Source: Deltaproteobacteria bacterium
Lineage (GTDB): Bacteria; Bdellovibrionota; Bdellovibrionia; Bdellovibrionales; Bdellovibrionaceae
Direction of reading: 5' to 3'
NCBI GenBank assembly: GCA_017302835.1
Contig: JAFLCC010000008.1
Span: 104,008 to 168,007 of the forward strand
Length of the DNA: 64,000 nt
Shown: positions 33,214 through 41,887 of the stretch, one piece after another
How the letters are laid out: every line of letters starts with the position of its first letter
How positions within the stretch are numbered: position 1 is the stretch's first letter
The notes under the pieces: generated by a model
What the model was told of the DNA's origin: nothing
Seen by the model: the letters and a program-made list of their open reading frames with translations, nothing else
Database searches by the model: none
Made by a program: the position numbers and the translations under genes

Positions 33214-34356
33214 ATGTCTGCAGAAGTTCAAGTTTATGAAGGTGCAATTGATAAAGGTTTAGAGGGAATCGTTGCCTGCACAACTGCAGTTTCTTCGATT
33301 ATTGAAAATACTTTAAATTTTCGTGGTTATGCTATCGAAGAGTTAATTGAAAATTCCAATTTCGAAGAGGTTATCTATCTACTTTGGAATAATAAACTAC
33401 CAAATAAAATCGAATTTTCAAAGTTTAAGTCCGAGCTTAATCATGAAATCAAGTTAGAGCCTTCTTATATTGAAGTTTTAAAAAAGATTCCAACCAAAGT
33501 CCATCCAATGGCTTGGCTACGAACGGCTGTCTCTTTGCTAGCTCATTGGGATGTAGAAGCAAATGAAATTTCTGAAGATGCCAACTTACATAAAGCCTTG
33601 AAGCTAACTGCAAAAATGAGCGCTCTTGTTTGTGCTTACGAGGCGATCCGAAATGGAAAAGAACCGTTACAGCCTTTGGCGGATAAAACAATTGCTTGGA
33701 ATTTTATGTACATGCTTAAGGACGGAAAAGAACCTGATGCTGAGTTAGTAAAAATATTTGATACGTGCTTGGTGCTTCATGCAGATCATGAGCTTAATTG
33801 CTCTGCTTTTGCGACCAGAGTCACGGCCTCGTCCCTATCTGATTTGCATTCAGCTGTCGTTTCAGCTTTGGGAGCTCTCAAAGGGCCGTTGCATGGTGGT
33901 GCTAACGAACAAGTTATATTGATGTTGAAAAAAATAGGAAATCTTGAGAAGGCCCAGCAGTTTGTGAAAGATGCTCTTCAAGCCAAAGAAAAAGTGATGG
34001 GAATAGGTCATCGAGTATATAAAAACGGAGACCCAAGAGCCGCGCTGTTAAGAAAGTTTTCTGAAAAGTTAACAAAAAAAATTGGAGAACCTATTTGGTA
34101 CGAGATGTCTTCTTTAATTGACGATACCATGTACAAAGAAAAGGGATTAATGCCTAACGTTGATTTTTATTCGGCAACTGTTTATTACTCGATGAAAATT
34201 CCAACTGATTTATTTACTCCTGTTTTCGCTGTTTCTCGAGTGGCCGGGTGGTGTGCCCATGCTTTTGAACAGTATGCTCATAATCGAATCTATAGACCGA
34301 GAGGTAAATGGGTTGGAAATGAAAACTTGAAATGGCAACCATTAGAAAAACGGTAG
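33214..34356 (+). CDS. gltA: Citrate synthase (or 2-methylcitrate synthase)
   Basis: 380 residues, the short (type I) form. Substrate-binding and catalytic motifs are HADHELNCSAF, GPLHGGANEQV, GIGHRVYKNGDPRA, PNVDFYSATVYY and WCAHAFEQ. It condenses acetyl-CoA with oxaloacetate at the head of the TCA cycle. A strong GGAGGAG ribosome-binding site precedes ATG 33214. The family also includes methylcitrate synthases of the same length; no prpB/prpD neighbour supports that. It leads directly to a HIT-family gene 9 bases downstream. Confidence 0.93.
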   Translation: MSAEVQVYEGAIDKGLEGIVACTTAVSSIIENTLNFRGYAIEELIENSNFEEVIYLLWNNKLPNKIEFSKFKSELNHEIKLEPSYIEVLKKIPTKVHPMAWLRTAVSLLAHWDVEANEISEDANLHKALKLTAKMSALVCAYEAIRNGKEPLQPLADKTIAWNFMYMLKDGKEPDAELVKIFDTCLVLHADHELNCSAFATRVTASSLSDLHSAVVSALGALKGPLHGGANEQVILMLKKIGNLEKAQQFVKDALQAKEKVMGIGHRVYKNGDPRAALLRKFSEKLTKKIGEPIWYEMSSLIDDTMYKEKGLMPNVDFYSATVYYSMKIPTDLFTPVFAVSRVAGWCAHAFEQYAHNRIYRPRGKWVGNENLKWQPLEKR

Positions 34357-34365
34357 GGTTCTATT

Positions 34366-34761
34366 ATGGCCAGTGTCTTTACAAAAATTATTAATGGTGA
34401 ACTTCCTTGTTATAAAATCTATGAAGATGATTTAACTCTTTCTTTTTTAGCTATGGACCAGGTGCGAGAGGGTCATACCTTGGTTATTCCTAAAATGGAA
34501 GTGGACCATTGGTTGGATGTACCCGAAGAAGTCTATTTAAAAGTTCAATCCAATGCGCAAAAAATGGGTCGAGCCATTAAAGAGTTTACAAAGTCTCCAC
34601 GGATTTTGACGGTGGCTGTAGGTTTTGAAGTTCCCCACTATCATTTGCATTTAATTCCAGCTTGGAATATGGCGGATTTAGATTTCAAAAAAGGGAAGAG
34701 ACTGCAGCCAGAAGAAATGGAAAGAATCAAAAAAGGAATCACTTCCTTTTTGAAAAAATAA
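34366..34761 (+). CDS. HIT-family nucleotide-binding protein
   Basis: 131 residues. Standard HIT fold with the opening CYKIYEDDLTLSFLAMDQVREGHTLVIPK and the histidine triad in VPHYHLHLIPAW (about 108-119). Family members hydrolyse nucleoside phosphoramidates or dinucleoside polyphosphates; substrate here unknown. It begins 9 bases after the citrate synthase stop and ends 34 bases before the convergent nth gene. Confidence 0.92.
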   Translation: MASVFTKIINGELPCYKIYEDDLTLSFLAMDQVREGHTLVIPKMEVDHWLDVPEEVYLKVQSNAQKMGRAIKEFTKSPRILTVAVGFEVPHYHLHLIPAWNMADLDFKKGKRLQPEEMERIKKGITSFLKK

Positions 34762-34795
34762 ATGAAAATGAGAAATGTCACAAGCCCTTAATAGG

Positions 34796-35446
34796 TTACC
34801 CAAAGCTCTTTTTCGGGCAGATGGAGTTAAGAAAACAGTCTTTACAGTTAGGAGATCTGGCTTTGCACCTTCGTCGCCCATGAAAGATTAAATAATGAGA
34901 AAGCCTAATCCATTCTTTCTTAGGAAAAATTTTTAACAAGTCAGCTTCAATCTTTTCTGGGGTTTTATGTTTAGAAAATCCAAGTCGTTGGCTGATACGG
35001 CTCACGTGGGTATCAACAACAATGCCGTTAGGAATATTGAAAGCCACACCCAGCACCACATTAGCGGTCTTTCTACCAACGCCAGCCAGTTGAGTGAGCT
35101 CTGACACACTCTTAGGAACTTCAGAATCAAAATGATGAACCAACATTTGGCAGCAAACCTTAATATTTTTGGCTTTATTTTTATAAAAACCAGTAGTCCT
35201 AATAATTTCTTCAATTTCCTTAAGAGATCCTTCTGCTAAAGCTTGAGGCGTAGGGAATTTCTTAAATAAAACGGGCGTCACCTTGTTGACTCGTTCATCC
35301 GTACACTGTGCTGATAAAATTGTTGCAATCAATAGCTCATAGGGATTTTTATGATTTAATTCACAGTGGGCATCAGGATAATTCTTTTTTAAAAATGCTA
35401 AAATTTGTCGTGGATTAGGAATCAGATTTATCACCAAAGTCACCAA
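34796..35446 (-). CDS. nth: Endonuclease III (DNA glycosylase/AP lyase)
   Basis: 216 residues. Helix-hairpin-helix with catalytic Lys in LAGVGRKTANVVLG and catalytic Asp in GIVVDTHVSRISQRLG. The 4Fe-4S cluster loop CKARSPNCKDCFLNSIC closes the protein. Removes oxidised pyrimidines. The start is uncertain: TTG 35446 overlaps the ferredoxin stop by 32 bases; GTG 35434 is an alternative with a shorter overlap. It is probably co-transcribed with the ferredoxin gene upstream on the same strand. Confidence 0.95.
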   Translation of the reverse strand: MVTLVINLIPNPRQILAFLKKNYPDAHCELNHKNPYELLIATILSAQCTDERVNKVTPVLFKKFPTPQALAEGSLKEIEEIIRTTGFYKNKAKNIKVCCQMLVHHFDSEVPKSVSELTQLAGVGRKTANVVLGVAFNIPNGIVVDTHVSRISQRLGFSKHKTPEKIEADLLKIFPKKEWIRLSHYLIFHGRRRCKARSPNCKDCFLNSICPKKSFG

Positions 35447-35660
35447 TCGCTTCGACAGGGCAACCCTTCATGGCTTCGTCGCAGGCTGCAACTTCATCTG
35501 GTGTCCCTGGTTGTTTTTTGACAAAAGCATGCCCATCTTCGTCATGCATTGCAAAGTTGTTGGGTGCGGACAAAACACAGGCATCACAGGCAATGCATGA
35601 TTGATCAACAAACATTTTTCCATGAATGTTGTCCTTCCATTTTTGTGATAAATCTGCCAT
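35415..35660 (-). CDS. Single-cluster 4Fe-4S ferredoxin
   Basis: 81 residues. CIACDACVLSAPNNF supplies three Cys (C-x2-C-x2-C) and GCPVEAIGD the fourth, as in small [4Fe-4S] ferredoxins. The C-terminus is acidic. GGAGG lies at a good distance before the start. It is divergent from the GNAT gene, and the intergenic region contains a 16-nt palindrome. It overlaps the nth frame; whether the ferredoxin serves Nth cluster assembly is unknown. Confidence 0.92.
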   Translation of the reverse strand: MADLSQKWKDNIHGKMFVDQSCIACDACVLSAPNNFAMHDEDGHAFVKKQPGTPDEVAACDEAMKGCPVEAIGDFGDKSDS

Positions 35661-35723
35661 AGGCTCCTCCGTTAGTTATCATGTTTATCAGGTTAGTGGT
35701 CTATATCTTAACTTAAGCTATAA

Positions 35724-35739
35724 GTCCAGAATTCTGGAC
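35724..35739. promoter_or_regulatory. Perfect 16-nt palindrome, candidate operator
   Basis: GTCCAGAATTCTGGAC is fully self-complementary and lies in the divergent promoter region between the ferredoxin (-) and GNAT (+) genes. A half-site-like GGACTGGAGTC follows at 35750-35760. A -10-like TATAAT is present at 35812-35817 for the GNAT gene. Likely a dimeric repressor or activator site; the binding protein is unknown. Confidence 0.45.
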
Positions 35740-35837
35740 CAGATTTATTGGACTGGAGTCTTATAAATCTCTACATCGCCCAATTTTATATCATGAAAAT
35801 CCCTTCTTAGATATAATAATGAGGATGGGGGATTGTG

Positions 35838-36932
35838 ATGTTAGAGGGACCAAAAAATCCTAATGAGCGTGAGTATATAAAAGTTTTGGACTTTTTAAAT
35901 CAAAATTTACGGACGGACTGTCAATGGTCTATTGATAAAGAGTATCCTACGGCTTTAAATGTGAATAACCGACATAACATAAATGTGGTGATGAATGAAA
36001 ATGAAATCGTTTCACATGCGGTATTAAAACCACTCATAATTAAATCACCACATATAATTTACAAGGTGGGAGCCATCGGCTCGGTGGTAACTGATGAAAG
36101 GTATCGCCATCAAGGTTGGTCGCAAAAAATTATTAATAAATGCAATGAACTGGCTATAGAGCAACAGTGTGATATTTCTATCCTCTGGACAAACCTATAT
36201 GATTTTTATCGAAAAATGGGATTTGAACTTGCTGGTTATGAAATATCCTATGTTTTTGAAAAAGAAATGTCTTTTGACAAAGAAAATTATAAATATTCTT
36301 CAGAAAATAATGTTTCCCCCGAAATCATAGCTAAAATGTACATGCAGCATTCTGTTGCAAGCATTAGGACCATTGAAGAATTTAGAAAATTTATTCAGAT
36401 TCCAAATACAAAGATTTATACGGCTTGGACCAAACAAGGTGCCCTTGCTGCCTACGCGGTCGAAGGTAAGGGCATTGACCTTCAAAATTACATTCATGAG
36501 TGGGGTGGTTCAGTCACTGCCTTAATCCATCTTTTAGGTTTTATTCGTGAACAAAAGAAACAAAGCTTTACGATGATCGTTCCAAAACATTCAGAAAATT
36601 TGAACAGAAAGTTAACCGAGTTAGCAAGCTATCAGAATACCGGTTACCTGGGGATGATTAAAATAATTAATTTTAATCAGTTGTCACAGAAAATCAAAAA
36701 GGCTTTTAGGAGCCTTGGAACCAGTGACATTGTCTTGGAAAGACATGATGGGTATTTTCTTTTTGGGTGTGGTCAAGATCTTTGTACGGTTGTTTCGGAA
36801 GGAGAACTGGTACAGATTTTATTTGGTCCTGCAAAACTAGATGAACTCGATATTTTTCAGAAGGGGACTGTAGATAAATTGATGAAGGTGCTTCCATTGC
36901 CCCTATGGATTTGGGGCTGGGATTCGATATGA
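35838..36932 (+). CDS. GNAT-family N-acetyltransferase (two-domain)
   Basis: 364 residues from ATG 35838 (in-frame GTG at 35835 immediately before). The N-terminal GNAT domain has the acetyl-CoA-binding segment VGAIGSVVTDERYRHQGWSQKII (pyrophosphate-loop type Q-x-G-x-S) and FYRKMGFELAGYE. A second, more divergent half follows (about 150-360), reminiscent of two-domain acetyltransferases such as the Eis type; this assignment is tentative. Substrate unknown. The stop overlaps the next lipoprotein start by 4 bases. TATAAT at 35812 would give a very short leader. Confidence 0.82.
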   Translation: MLEGPKNPNEREYIKVLDFLNQNLRTDCQWSIDKEYPTALNVNNRHNINVVMNENEIVSHAVLKPLIIKSPHIIYKVGAIGSVVTDERYRHQGWSQKIINKCNELAIEQQCDISILWTNLYDFYRKMGFELAGYEISYVFEKEMSFDKENYKYSSENNVSPEIIAKMYMQHSVASIRTIEEFRKFIQIPNTKIYTAWTKQGALAAYAVEGKGIDLQNYIHEWGGSVTALIHLLGFIREQKKQSFTMIVPKHSENLNRKLTELASYQNTGYLGMIKIINFNQLSQKIKKAFRSLGTSDIVLERHDGYFLFGCGQDLCTVVSEGELVQILFGPAKLDELDIFQKGTVDKLMKVLPLPLWIWGWDSI

Positions 36933-37750
36933 TAAAAATTGAATTAAACCTAAGGCACAAATTAATTCTTATGGTGTGTTGTTTTTTCTTTATTTCCATC
37001 AGTAGTTGCAATCAAAACAAAAAACTTGAGGAGGATCTGGGTTCAAAAGTAACCAATGAAGAATATAAAAAAGTGGTTGTGGATACGTGGGGAAGTCCAG
37101 AGATCAGTCAGATTAAAAAAAATGATTACGCCTATGTAGAAAAAAGTATTGGAATCAACAACGGAATTTTGAAAAAAGTATTAGGAAAAGGGATGACGAT
37201 AACAAATGTGGTTGAGGCGCCTGACCATACGGATTATCACCTCGTCATTACTTCTGAAGAGGTTATAGAGAATCAACCCTCTAAAATGTCATCACGGGAA
37301 AGAGTTTTGAGTGTTGAAAAAAAAGGAAATAAGCAAGAAAACGTTTTATCACAAACAGATGTTGAAGATGAAATTCAAACAACTCCTTTTGAAAATTTCG
37401 TTTACATATTGAGCCTGTGCGGATTTAAAAATGTGGAATGTTATAAGCTTAAAGTCGAGGACTTTAAAGAAGAAGTCCCCGTGGAAATCAAAAACCAAAA
37501 CTGCAGGCATTTTGAAAACTGTGAATGGAGCGGCAAAAAGGTCTCTGTTGTCCTAAAAGTGAAGAGTCTGGACCCAGATACAAAGGAAAGTAAAACGGTA
37601 AATAATATTATAAGCTACAAAATTGTGAACAATATAGGCTACCTTTTTAAGATGGTCGAATATTGCTTCGAAGGAATGTCAGAGTATCAAAATCAAAAGT
37701 TTCCAATTAAAATTTGTCAACAAGTCAAAGATGCCATTCTTGGAAATTAA
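36929..37750 (+). CDS. Hypothetical lipoprotein
   Basis: 273 residues from ATG 36929, overlapping the GNAT stop in ATGA. The N-terminal signal is hydrophobic (LILMVCCFFFISIS) and ends in a lipobox ISSC. The mature part is charged, with several cysteines in the C-terminal half (LCGFKNVECYK, NCRHFENCEW) that could form disulfides in the periplasm. No family recognised. It is followed 61 bases later by the FlaG-like gene. Confidence 0.75.
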   Translation: MIKIELNLRHKLILMVCCFFFISISSCNQNKKLEEDLGSKVTNEEYKKVVVDTWGSPEISQIKKNDYAYVEKSIGINNGILKKVLGKGMTITNVVEAPDHTDYHLVITSEEVIENQPSKMSSRERVLSVEKKGNKQENVLSQTDVEDEIQTTPFENFVYILSLCGFKNVECYKLKVEDFKEEVPVEIKNQNCRHFENCEWSGKKVSVVLKVKSLDPDTKESKTVNNIISYKIVNNIGYLFKMVEYCFEGMSEYQNQKFPIKICQQVKDAILGN

Positions 37751-37811
37751 AAATCTAAAAAAATAAAAAAAACACTCAAGAAATATTCTATTCTTCCGAT
37801 GTAACTGAGGA

Positions 37812-38186
37812 ATGAATATCAAGAGCGTTTTACCCAATAATGTTATTTCTCCTGTAAAGACCGTTGATAAAGTCGATCGGATGATCAAGTCAGATATAGC
37901 TCACGATAGAGATGGGAATGGCCAACAGACCTATGATCAAAATAAAAAACATCATGAACCCATGACTGATGATCAGATAAAAATGGCGCTGGAGCATTTA
38001 AAAAATCTTCCTTTTGTAAAAGAGCACAAATGGGTCATTCAATTGCTTATAGAAAACGAAAAAAGGTACGTCCTTGTCCTTGGAAATTTGGGGGAAGTCA
38101 TTCGAAAAATTCCCGAAGCTGATTTGTGGACTTTGCCTTTGGACTTGGAAGATAAAAAAGGTCAACTCCTAAAAAAGACAGCTTAG
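37812..38186 (+). CDS. FlaG-like protein
   Basis: 124 residues. The C-terminal part, RYVLVLGNLGEVIRKIPEADL, resembles the FlaG signature (V-x-D-x-TGEVIRQIP). FlaG influences filament length in polar flagellates. The N-terminal half is polar and probably unstructured. A TGAGGA ribosome-binding site lies close to ATG 37812. The stop codon forms the first base of the long palindrome at 38186. It lies about 1.2 kb before the flagellar array, consistent with the assignment; identity is moderately sure. Confidence 0.6.
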   Translation: MNIKSVLPNNVISPVKTVDKVDRMIKSDIAHDRDGNGQQTYDQNKKHHEPMTDDQIKMALEHLKNLPFVKEHKWVIQLLIENEKRYVLVLGNLGEVIRKIPEADLWTLPLDLEDKKGQLLKKTA

Positions 38187-38229
38187 GCCTGTAACGAAAT
38201 AAAATGTACATTTTATTTCGTTACAGGCC
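38186..38229. terminator. 44-nt perfect palindrome between convergent genes
   Basis: The sequence from 38186 is exactly self-complementary about its centre between 38207 and 38208 (left arm begins GGCCTGTAACGAAATAAAAT). There is no loop. The first base is the last base of the FlaG-like stop codon and the lytic transglycosylase gene ends 8 bases after the right arm. It fits a bidirectional terminator, with internal A/T-rich flanks, but lacks a T-run outside the stem. It could also be a protein-binding site. Confidence 0.75.
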
Positions 38230-38236
38230 CTTAGTC

Positions 38237-39178
38237 CTAATTGGTCCATTCAGAAGGTTTATTCTGTGAAATAAATTCAGCGATAATTTTGCCGGCTCCA
38301 GCGGGGACTCTGATGGTGTGAGTGGAAATTTGTTTCGGAATATAACCGATGATTAATTCGGAATTTAATTCTTTTATTGATTTTTTTGTGACGCCTAAGA
38401 TTTCTGCAAGAGTGTTTAAATCGGTCCCTCCAGGAACACTCACATAGTCATATTTTAGGGGTTCTCGTTTCTCGAGCAATCGAAATCCATAGAGATTCGG
38501 CGCTTTCGTAATAAGCATTGCCGCCAGTATTTTAGGAACGTAATTTTGTGTTTCTTCAGGGAGAGCATTTTTTTGGATAAGAGTCCAATAATCTGTCGTT
38601 TTGTATTTTTCAATCTTTCGTCGCAATCCGCCCTCTCCCATATTGTAACTTGCTGCTACCAAGTACCAGGAACCAAATTCGGTATGTAAGTCTTTCAAGT
38701 ATTTTATCGCGGCATGTGTACTTTTCCTTACATCTTTTCGTTCATCTAGCCACCAAGATTTTTTTAAACCATAACGTTTGGCAGTTCCCTCAATGAATTG
38801 CCAAGGGCCGACAGCATCGGAAATACTAACGGCATTAGAAGAAAAACCAGATTCTATCATAACCATAAAAGCCAAATCCAAAGGGAGATTTGCATTTTCC
38901 AATTCATTTTGAATAAAAGGTAAATATCTTGAGGATCGTTCAAGCCATTCCCTAAACCATTTTGAACCCTTTGTTTGAAAATAATGAACCCACTTAGAAA
39001 CTTGTTTATTGTAAGTTACAGGAATATCAAAAATGAGAGCATTTGATTTAGAGGTATTATTTGATAAAGTTAATTGTCGCAATTTAGATTTTAATTTTAC
39101 AGAGTCAGTAATGGCTTCCTGGGGTGGAATAGCACCCCAGGAGCAAATCGCAAAGAAGAAAACAAAAAAACTTACCAT
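38237..39178 (-). CDS. MltD-like lytic transglycosylase (SLT plus LysM)
   Basis: 313 residues with a signal peptide (FFVFFFAICSWGA). The SLT domain has the catalytic Glu in VMIESGFSSNAVS and the landmarks GPWQFIEGTAKRYG and AASYNMGEGG. A C-terminal LysM-like segment (VPGGTDLNTLAEILGVTKKSIKELN) would bind peptidoglycan. It cleaves glycan strands to 1,6-anhydro ends; in this phylum such enzymes also serve in wall remodelling and prey entry (general knowledge, not shown here). Convergent with the FlaG-like gene across the perfect palindrome. Confidence 0.92.
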   Translation of the reverse strand: MVSFFVFFFAICSWGAIPPQEAITDSVKLKSKLRQLTLSNNTSKSNALIFDIPVTYNKQVSKWVHYFQTKGSKWFREWLERSSRYLPFIQNELENANLPLDLAFMVMIESGFSSNAVSISDAVGPWQFIEGTAKRYGLKKSWWLDERKDVRKSTHAAIKYLKDLHTEFGSWYLVAASYNMGEGGLRRKIEKYKTTDYWTLIQKNALPEETQNYVPKILAAMLITKAPNLYGFRLLEKREPLKYDYVSVPGGTDLNTLAEILGVTKKSIKELNSELIIGYIPKQISTHTIRVPAGAGKIIAEFISQNKPSEWTN

Positions 39179-39223
39179 ATTATGTCCATTATCATCTTAA
39201 TTGGCAATGTTGTTTAGAAAATC

Positions 39224-39255
39224 TTTTGACGGTCTGGCTGAAGAAAACGTCAAAA
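39224..39255. promoter_or_regulatory. Inverted repeat before flgF
   Basis: TTTTGACG at 39224-39231 and CGTCAAAA at 39248-39255 are perfect complements, 16 bases apart. The left arm also holds a TTGACG that could be a -35 box for the flgF operon or the divergent transglycosylase promoter. Either a dimer operator or a promoter element; no further support. Confidence 0.3.
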
Positions 39256-39386
39256 TAAAACATGGACTTAAGTCTAGAAAACGAAGGTAAAATCTTTCTA
39301 GCAAGCTTACGACGATGTCAGCAAGTTTAAAGTCTGAATGGCCTTTGGATTGCTCTATAGTTCTTTATATATTAACAAAGGAAATT

Positions 39387-40205
39387 ATGAGTATCAAAGG
39401 TGTCTATACAGCCTTAAGTGGGGCGATGGCTCAAAGCTTACAGATGGATACGATTGCAAATAATATTGCGAATGTAAACACTCCGGGGTTTAAAAAAGAC
39501 TCACAGTTGTTTAATGAGTATTTAACAGCAAATGAAAAACCACCAACAGTGATTCAAGTTCCAAGGATTCCTGCCAGCATTGAAAGTTTTTATGATCTTC
39601 AAGGAGGTGATAAAAGTTTTGTTGATTCCAAAGGAACATTTACTGACTTTTCGCAAGGCTCACTAAAGCACACTGGAAATAAATTAGATGTGGCTATTGA
39701 TGGCAATGGTTTTTTTGAAATAGCAACGCCTCAGGGAGTTAAATTAACAAGATCGGGAAATTTCACCTTAGATGGAAACGGGAGACTGGTAACAAAAGAA
39801 GGTTTTTTTGTTCTTAAATCAGGTGGGGAAGGTGAGACTCCTGAGTCCAGATCCATTTCATTAACTGGGTTGGGAAATGTTGAAGTTAATGATGTTGGTG
39901 AGATTATCCAAGGAACTGAAGTGGTTGCAAAACTTTCACTTGTTGACATTGTAAATAAGGATGCTTTGCAAAAAATAGGAAATTCAATGTTCGCCTTTAA
40001 ACCAAATCAGCCGCCTGAGATAGTAGAGGTTAAGAATCCATCGGTCAAAAGTGGTTTTATCGAAACAAGCAATGTGAACATTGTTAAGGAAATGACGAAC
40101 ATGATTCAAACCCAGAGAGTATTTGAAAGCACGCAAAAAGCCATCAGTGCCTATGATTCAATGAATGATAAACTCGTCAATGTGGTAGGAAAAACAACAG
40201 CCTAA
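39387..40205 (+). CDS. flgF: Flagellar basal-body rod protein FlgF
   Basis: 272 residues from ATG 39387 with AAAGGA upstream; the frame is open to 39315 but the extra residues are not FlgF-like. N-terminal YTALSGAMAQSLQMDTIANNIANVNTPGFKKD and C-terminal helix (MTNMIQTQRVFESTQKAIS) are the paired coiled segments of rod/hook proteins. FlgF forms the proximal rod. It begins the flgF-flgG-flgA-flgH-flgI run. Confidence 0.93.
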   Translation: MSIKGVYTALSGAMAQSLQMDTIANNIANVNTPGFKKDSQLFNEYLTANEKPPTVIQVPRIPASIESFYDLQGGDKSFVDSKGTFTDFSQGSLKHTGNKLDVAIDGNGFFEIATPQGVKLTRSGNFTLDGNGRLVTKEGFFVLKSGGEGETPESRSISLTGLGNVEVNDVGEIIQGTEVVAKLSLVDIVNKDALQKIGNSMFAFKPNQPPEIVEVKNPSVKSGFIETSNVNIVKEMTNMIQTQRVFESTQKAISAYDSMNDKLVNVVGKTTA

Positions 40206-40229
40206 AACTAATGTCAGTAAGAGGTCAAA

Positions 40230-41015
40230 ATGATCAAAAGTTTAAATACGGCAGCTACAGGAATGGCAGCACAACAATCTAATATGGATGTTATTGCCAA
40301 TAATATTGCCAATGTCTCGACGAATGGATTTAAAAAATCTCGAGCAGAATTTGAAGATTTAGTCTATCAAACAACTAAAGAGCCAGGCTCTTCCACAGGT
40401 GCTAATTCCTTTTCTCCCAATGGAGTTCAGACAGGTCTAGGAGTAAGGACCGCTGCCGTTCAGAAAAATTTTGAAACAGGGCAAGCGGTGTTAACAAAAA
40501 ATGCATTAGATATTCAAATTGAGGGAAGTGGTTTTTTTCAAGTGCTAACACCAGATGGACAGCTGGCTTACACCAGAGATGGGGCATTTAAAAAAGATCC
40601 AAGCGGAAAAATAATTGATAAGAATGGAAATGCACTACAACCAGAAATAACCATTCCTCCGGGAGTTAAAGGTTTGGAAATTTTGCCAACGGGGGAAGTC
40701 AAAGTGAGTCTAGGAGGAAGTGATATTCCACAGTCAGTTGGACAAATTGACATAGCAAATTTTGTAAATCCAGCAGGACTAAAAGCACTAGGAAAGAATT
40801 TATTTATACAAACCCCAGGGAGTGGCCAACCGGTAACCACCAGGCCAGGATTAAACGGAACAGGGTATTTAGAGCAAGGACAACTTGAAGCGAGTAATGT
40901 AAATATAGTTGATGAAATGGTGAATATGATCACCGCACAGCGGGCTTACGAAACAAATTCAAAGATGATTCAAGCCAGCGATCAAATGCTACAATCTGTA
41001 AATAATTTGAAATAG
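40230..41015 (+). CDS. flgG: Flagellar distal rod protein FlgG
   Basis: 261 residues, the standard FlgG length. N-terminal MIKSLNTAATGMAAQQSNMDVIANNIANV, the loop NGVQTGLGVR-TAAVQKNFETG typical of FlgG, and C-terminal EASNVNIVDEMVNMITAQRAYE. FlgG builds the distal rod. It lies 25 bases after flgF and 9 bases before flgA. Confidence 0.97.
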   Translation: MIKSLNTAATGMAAQQSNMDVIANNIANVSTNGFKKSRAEFEDLVYQTTKEPGSSTGANSFSPNGVQTGLGVRTAAVQKNFETGQAVLTKNALDIQIEGSGFFQVLTPDGQLAYTRDGAFKKDPSGKIIDKNGNALQPEITIPPGVKGLEILPTGEVKVSLGGSDIPQSVGQIDIANFVNPAGLKALGKNLFIQTPGSGQPVTTRPGLNGTGYLEQGQLEASNVNIVDEMVNMITAQRAYETNSKMIQASDQMLQSVNNLK

Positions 41016-41023
41016 AGGTTATT

Positions 41024-41887
41024 TTGTTTATTTTATTTTCTTTATTATTATCAATGAGTGCTTTAGCGAAAATGGAAGTTTATTTACCTGCGGTCACAGA
41101 GGTCACGCAAAAAAGTTCCTATTCACTATTCGATATACTCGTTGTGAAAAAAGGAACGCTTGAGGAGCTTGAAAGTTTAAAAAAAATAAAGCTGGAAAAT
41201 TTATCTAAAGAAGAAATTTTGAGGGTTGTCAAAAATAACAAAGAAAGTATTCTATTAGTCATTAATGAGGAAAATGAAATTAAACAAAGTAAATCGCTAT
41301 CTAAAGAAGAAGCTATAAGAAAAGTCACAAATTATTTAACAGTTCAATGTCAAGAATGTATCTATGAAGTACAAATTAGTCAGATCCCTAGTAATGCAAG
41401 ATTTGAGTTTATCATATCGGAATCTTTGTTTCGAAATCAAAAAGGAAGTTTCTTAATACCATTAAAATCTGACACCTCAACGACCTTAGGTTGGTTTTCA
41501 GGAACTTGGAAAGCCTTCAAGAAAGTTATCGTTTTAAATAAGTGGGTTTCACAGAATTCAAGACTCGTTTCTCAAGACATGAAAGAAGAATTAAAAGAGG
41601 TCACCTATATTACGGATAGGCTGGCGAACAAAGATGAATTGATGGGTCGACAAGTTAAAAAAAATCTAAATGAAAACACAATTCTCACCAGGGAATTACT
41701 GATTGTTGAAAAAGACATTAAGAAAGGGGATGTCGTTAAACTCATTGTGGGTGAGGGCCCCATCGAAGTTCAGTTGATGGGTTCTGCCGAAAACGATGGT
41801 CAAATTGGTGATTATATCAAAGTGAAAACTCCCTTAAAAAATTTGTCTGGTAAAATAATTGATAAAGGACAGGTAAAAATAGAATGA
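41024..41887 (+). CDS. flgA: P-ring assembly chaperone FlgA
   Basis: 287 residues, TTG start at 41024 with GAGGTT upstream. A signal peptide (LFSLLLSMSALA) is followed by a SAF domain in the C-terminal half with the chaperone signature VTYITDRLANKDELMGRQVKKNLNENT and a closing GQIGDYIKVKTPLKNLSGKI. Periplasmic chaperone for FlgI. Its stop overlaps the flgH start by 4 bases. Confidence 0.9.
   Translation: MFILFSLLLSMSALAKMEVYLPAVTEVTQKSSYSLFDILVVKKGTLEELESLKKIKLENLSKEEILRVVKNNKESILLVINEENEIKQSKSLSKEEAIRKVTNYLTVQCQECIYEVQISQIPSNARFEFIISESLFRNQKGSFLIPLKSDTSTTLGWFSGTWKAFKKVIVLNKWVSQNSRLVSQDMKEELKEVTYITDRLANKDELMGRQVKKNLNENTILTRELLIVEKDIKKGDVVKLIVGEGPIEVQLMGSAENDGQIGDYIKVKTPLKNLSGKIIDKGQVKIE

Noticed and set aside
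39179..39386. Sigma-54 promoter before flgF (TTGGCAATG...)
   Set aside because: The GG is followed 10 bases later by TA, not GC.
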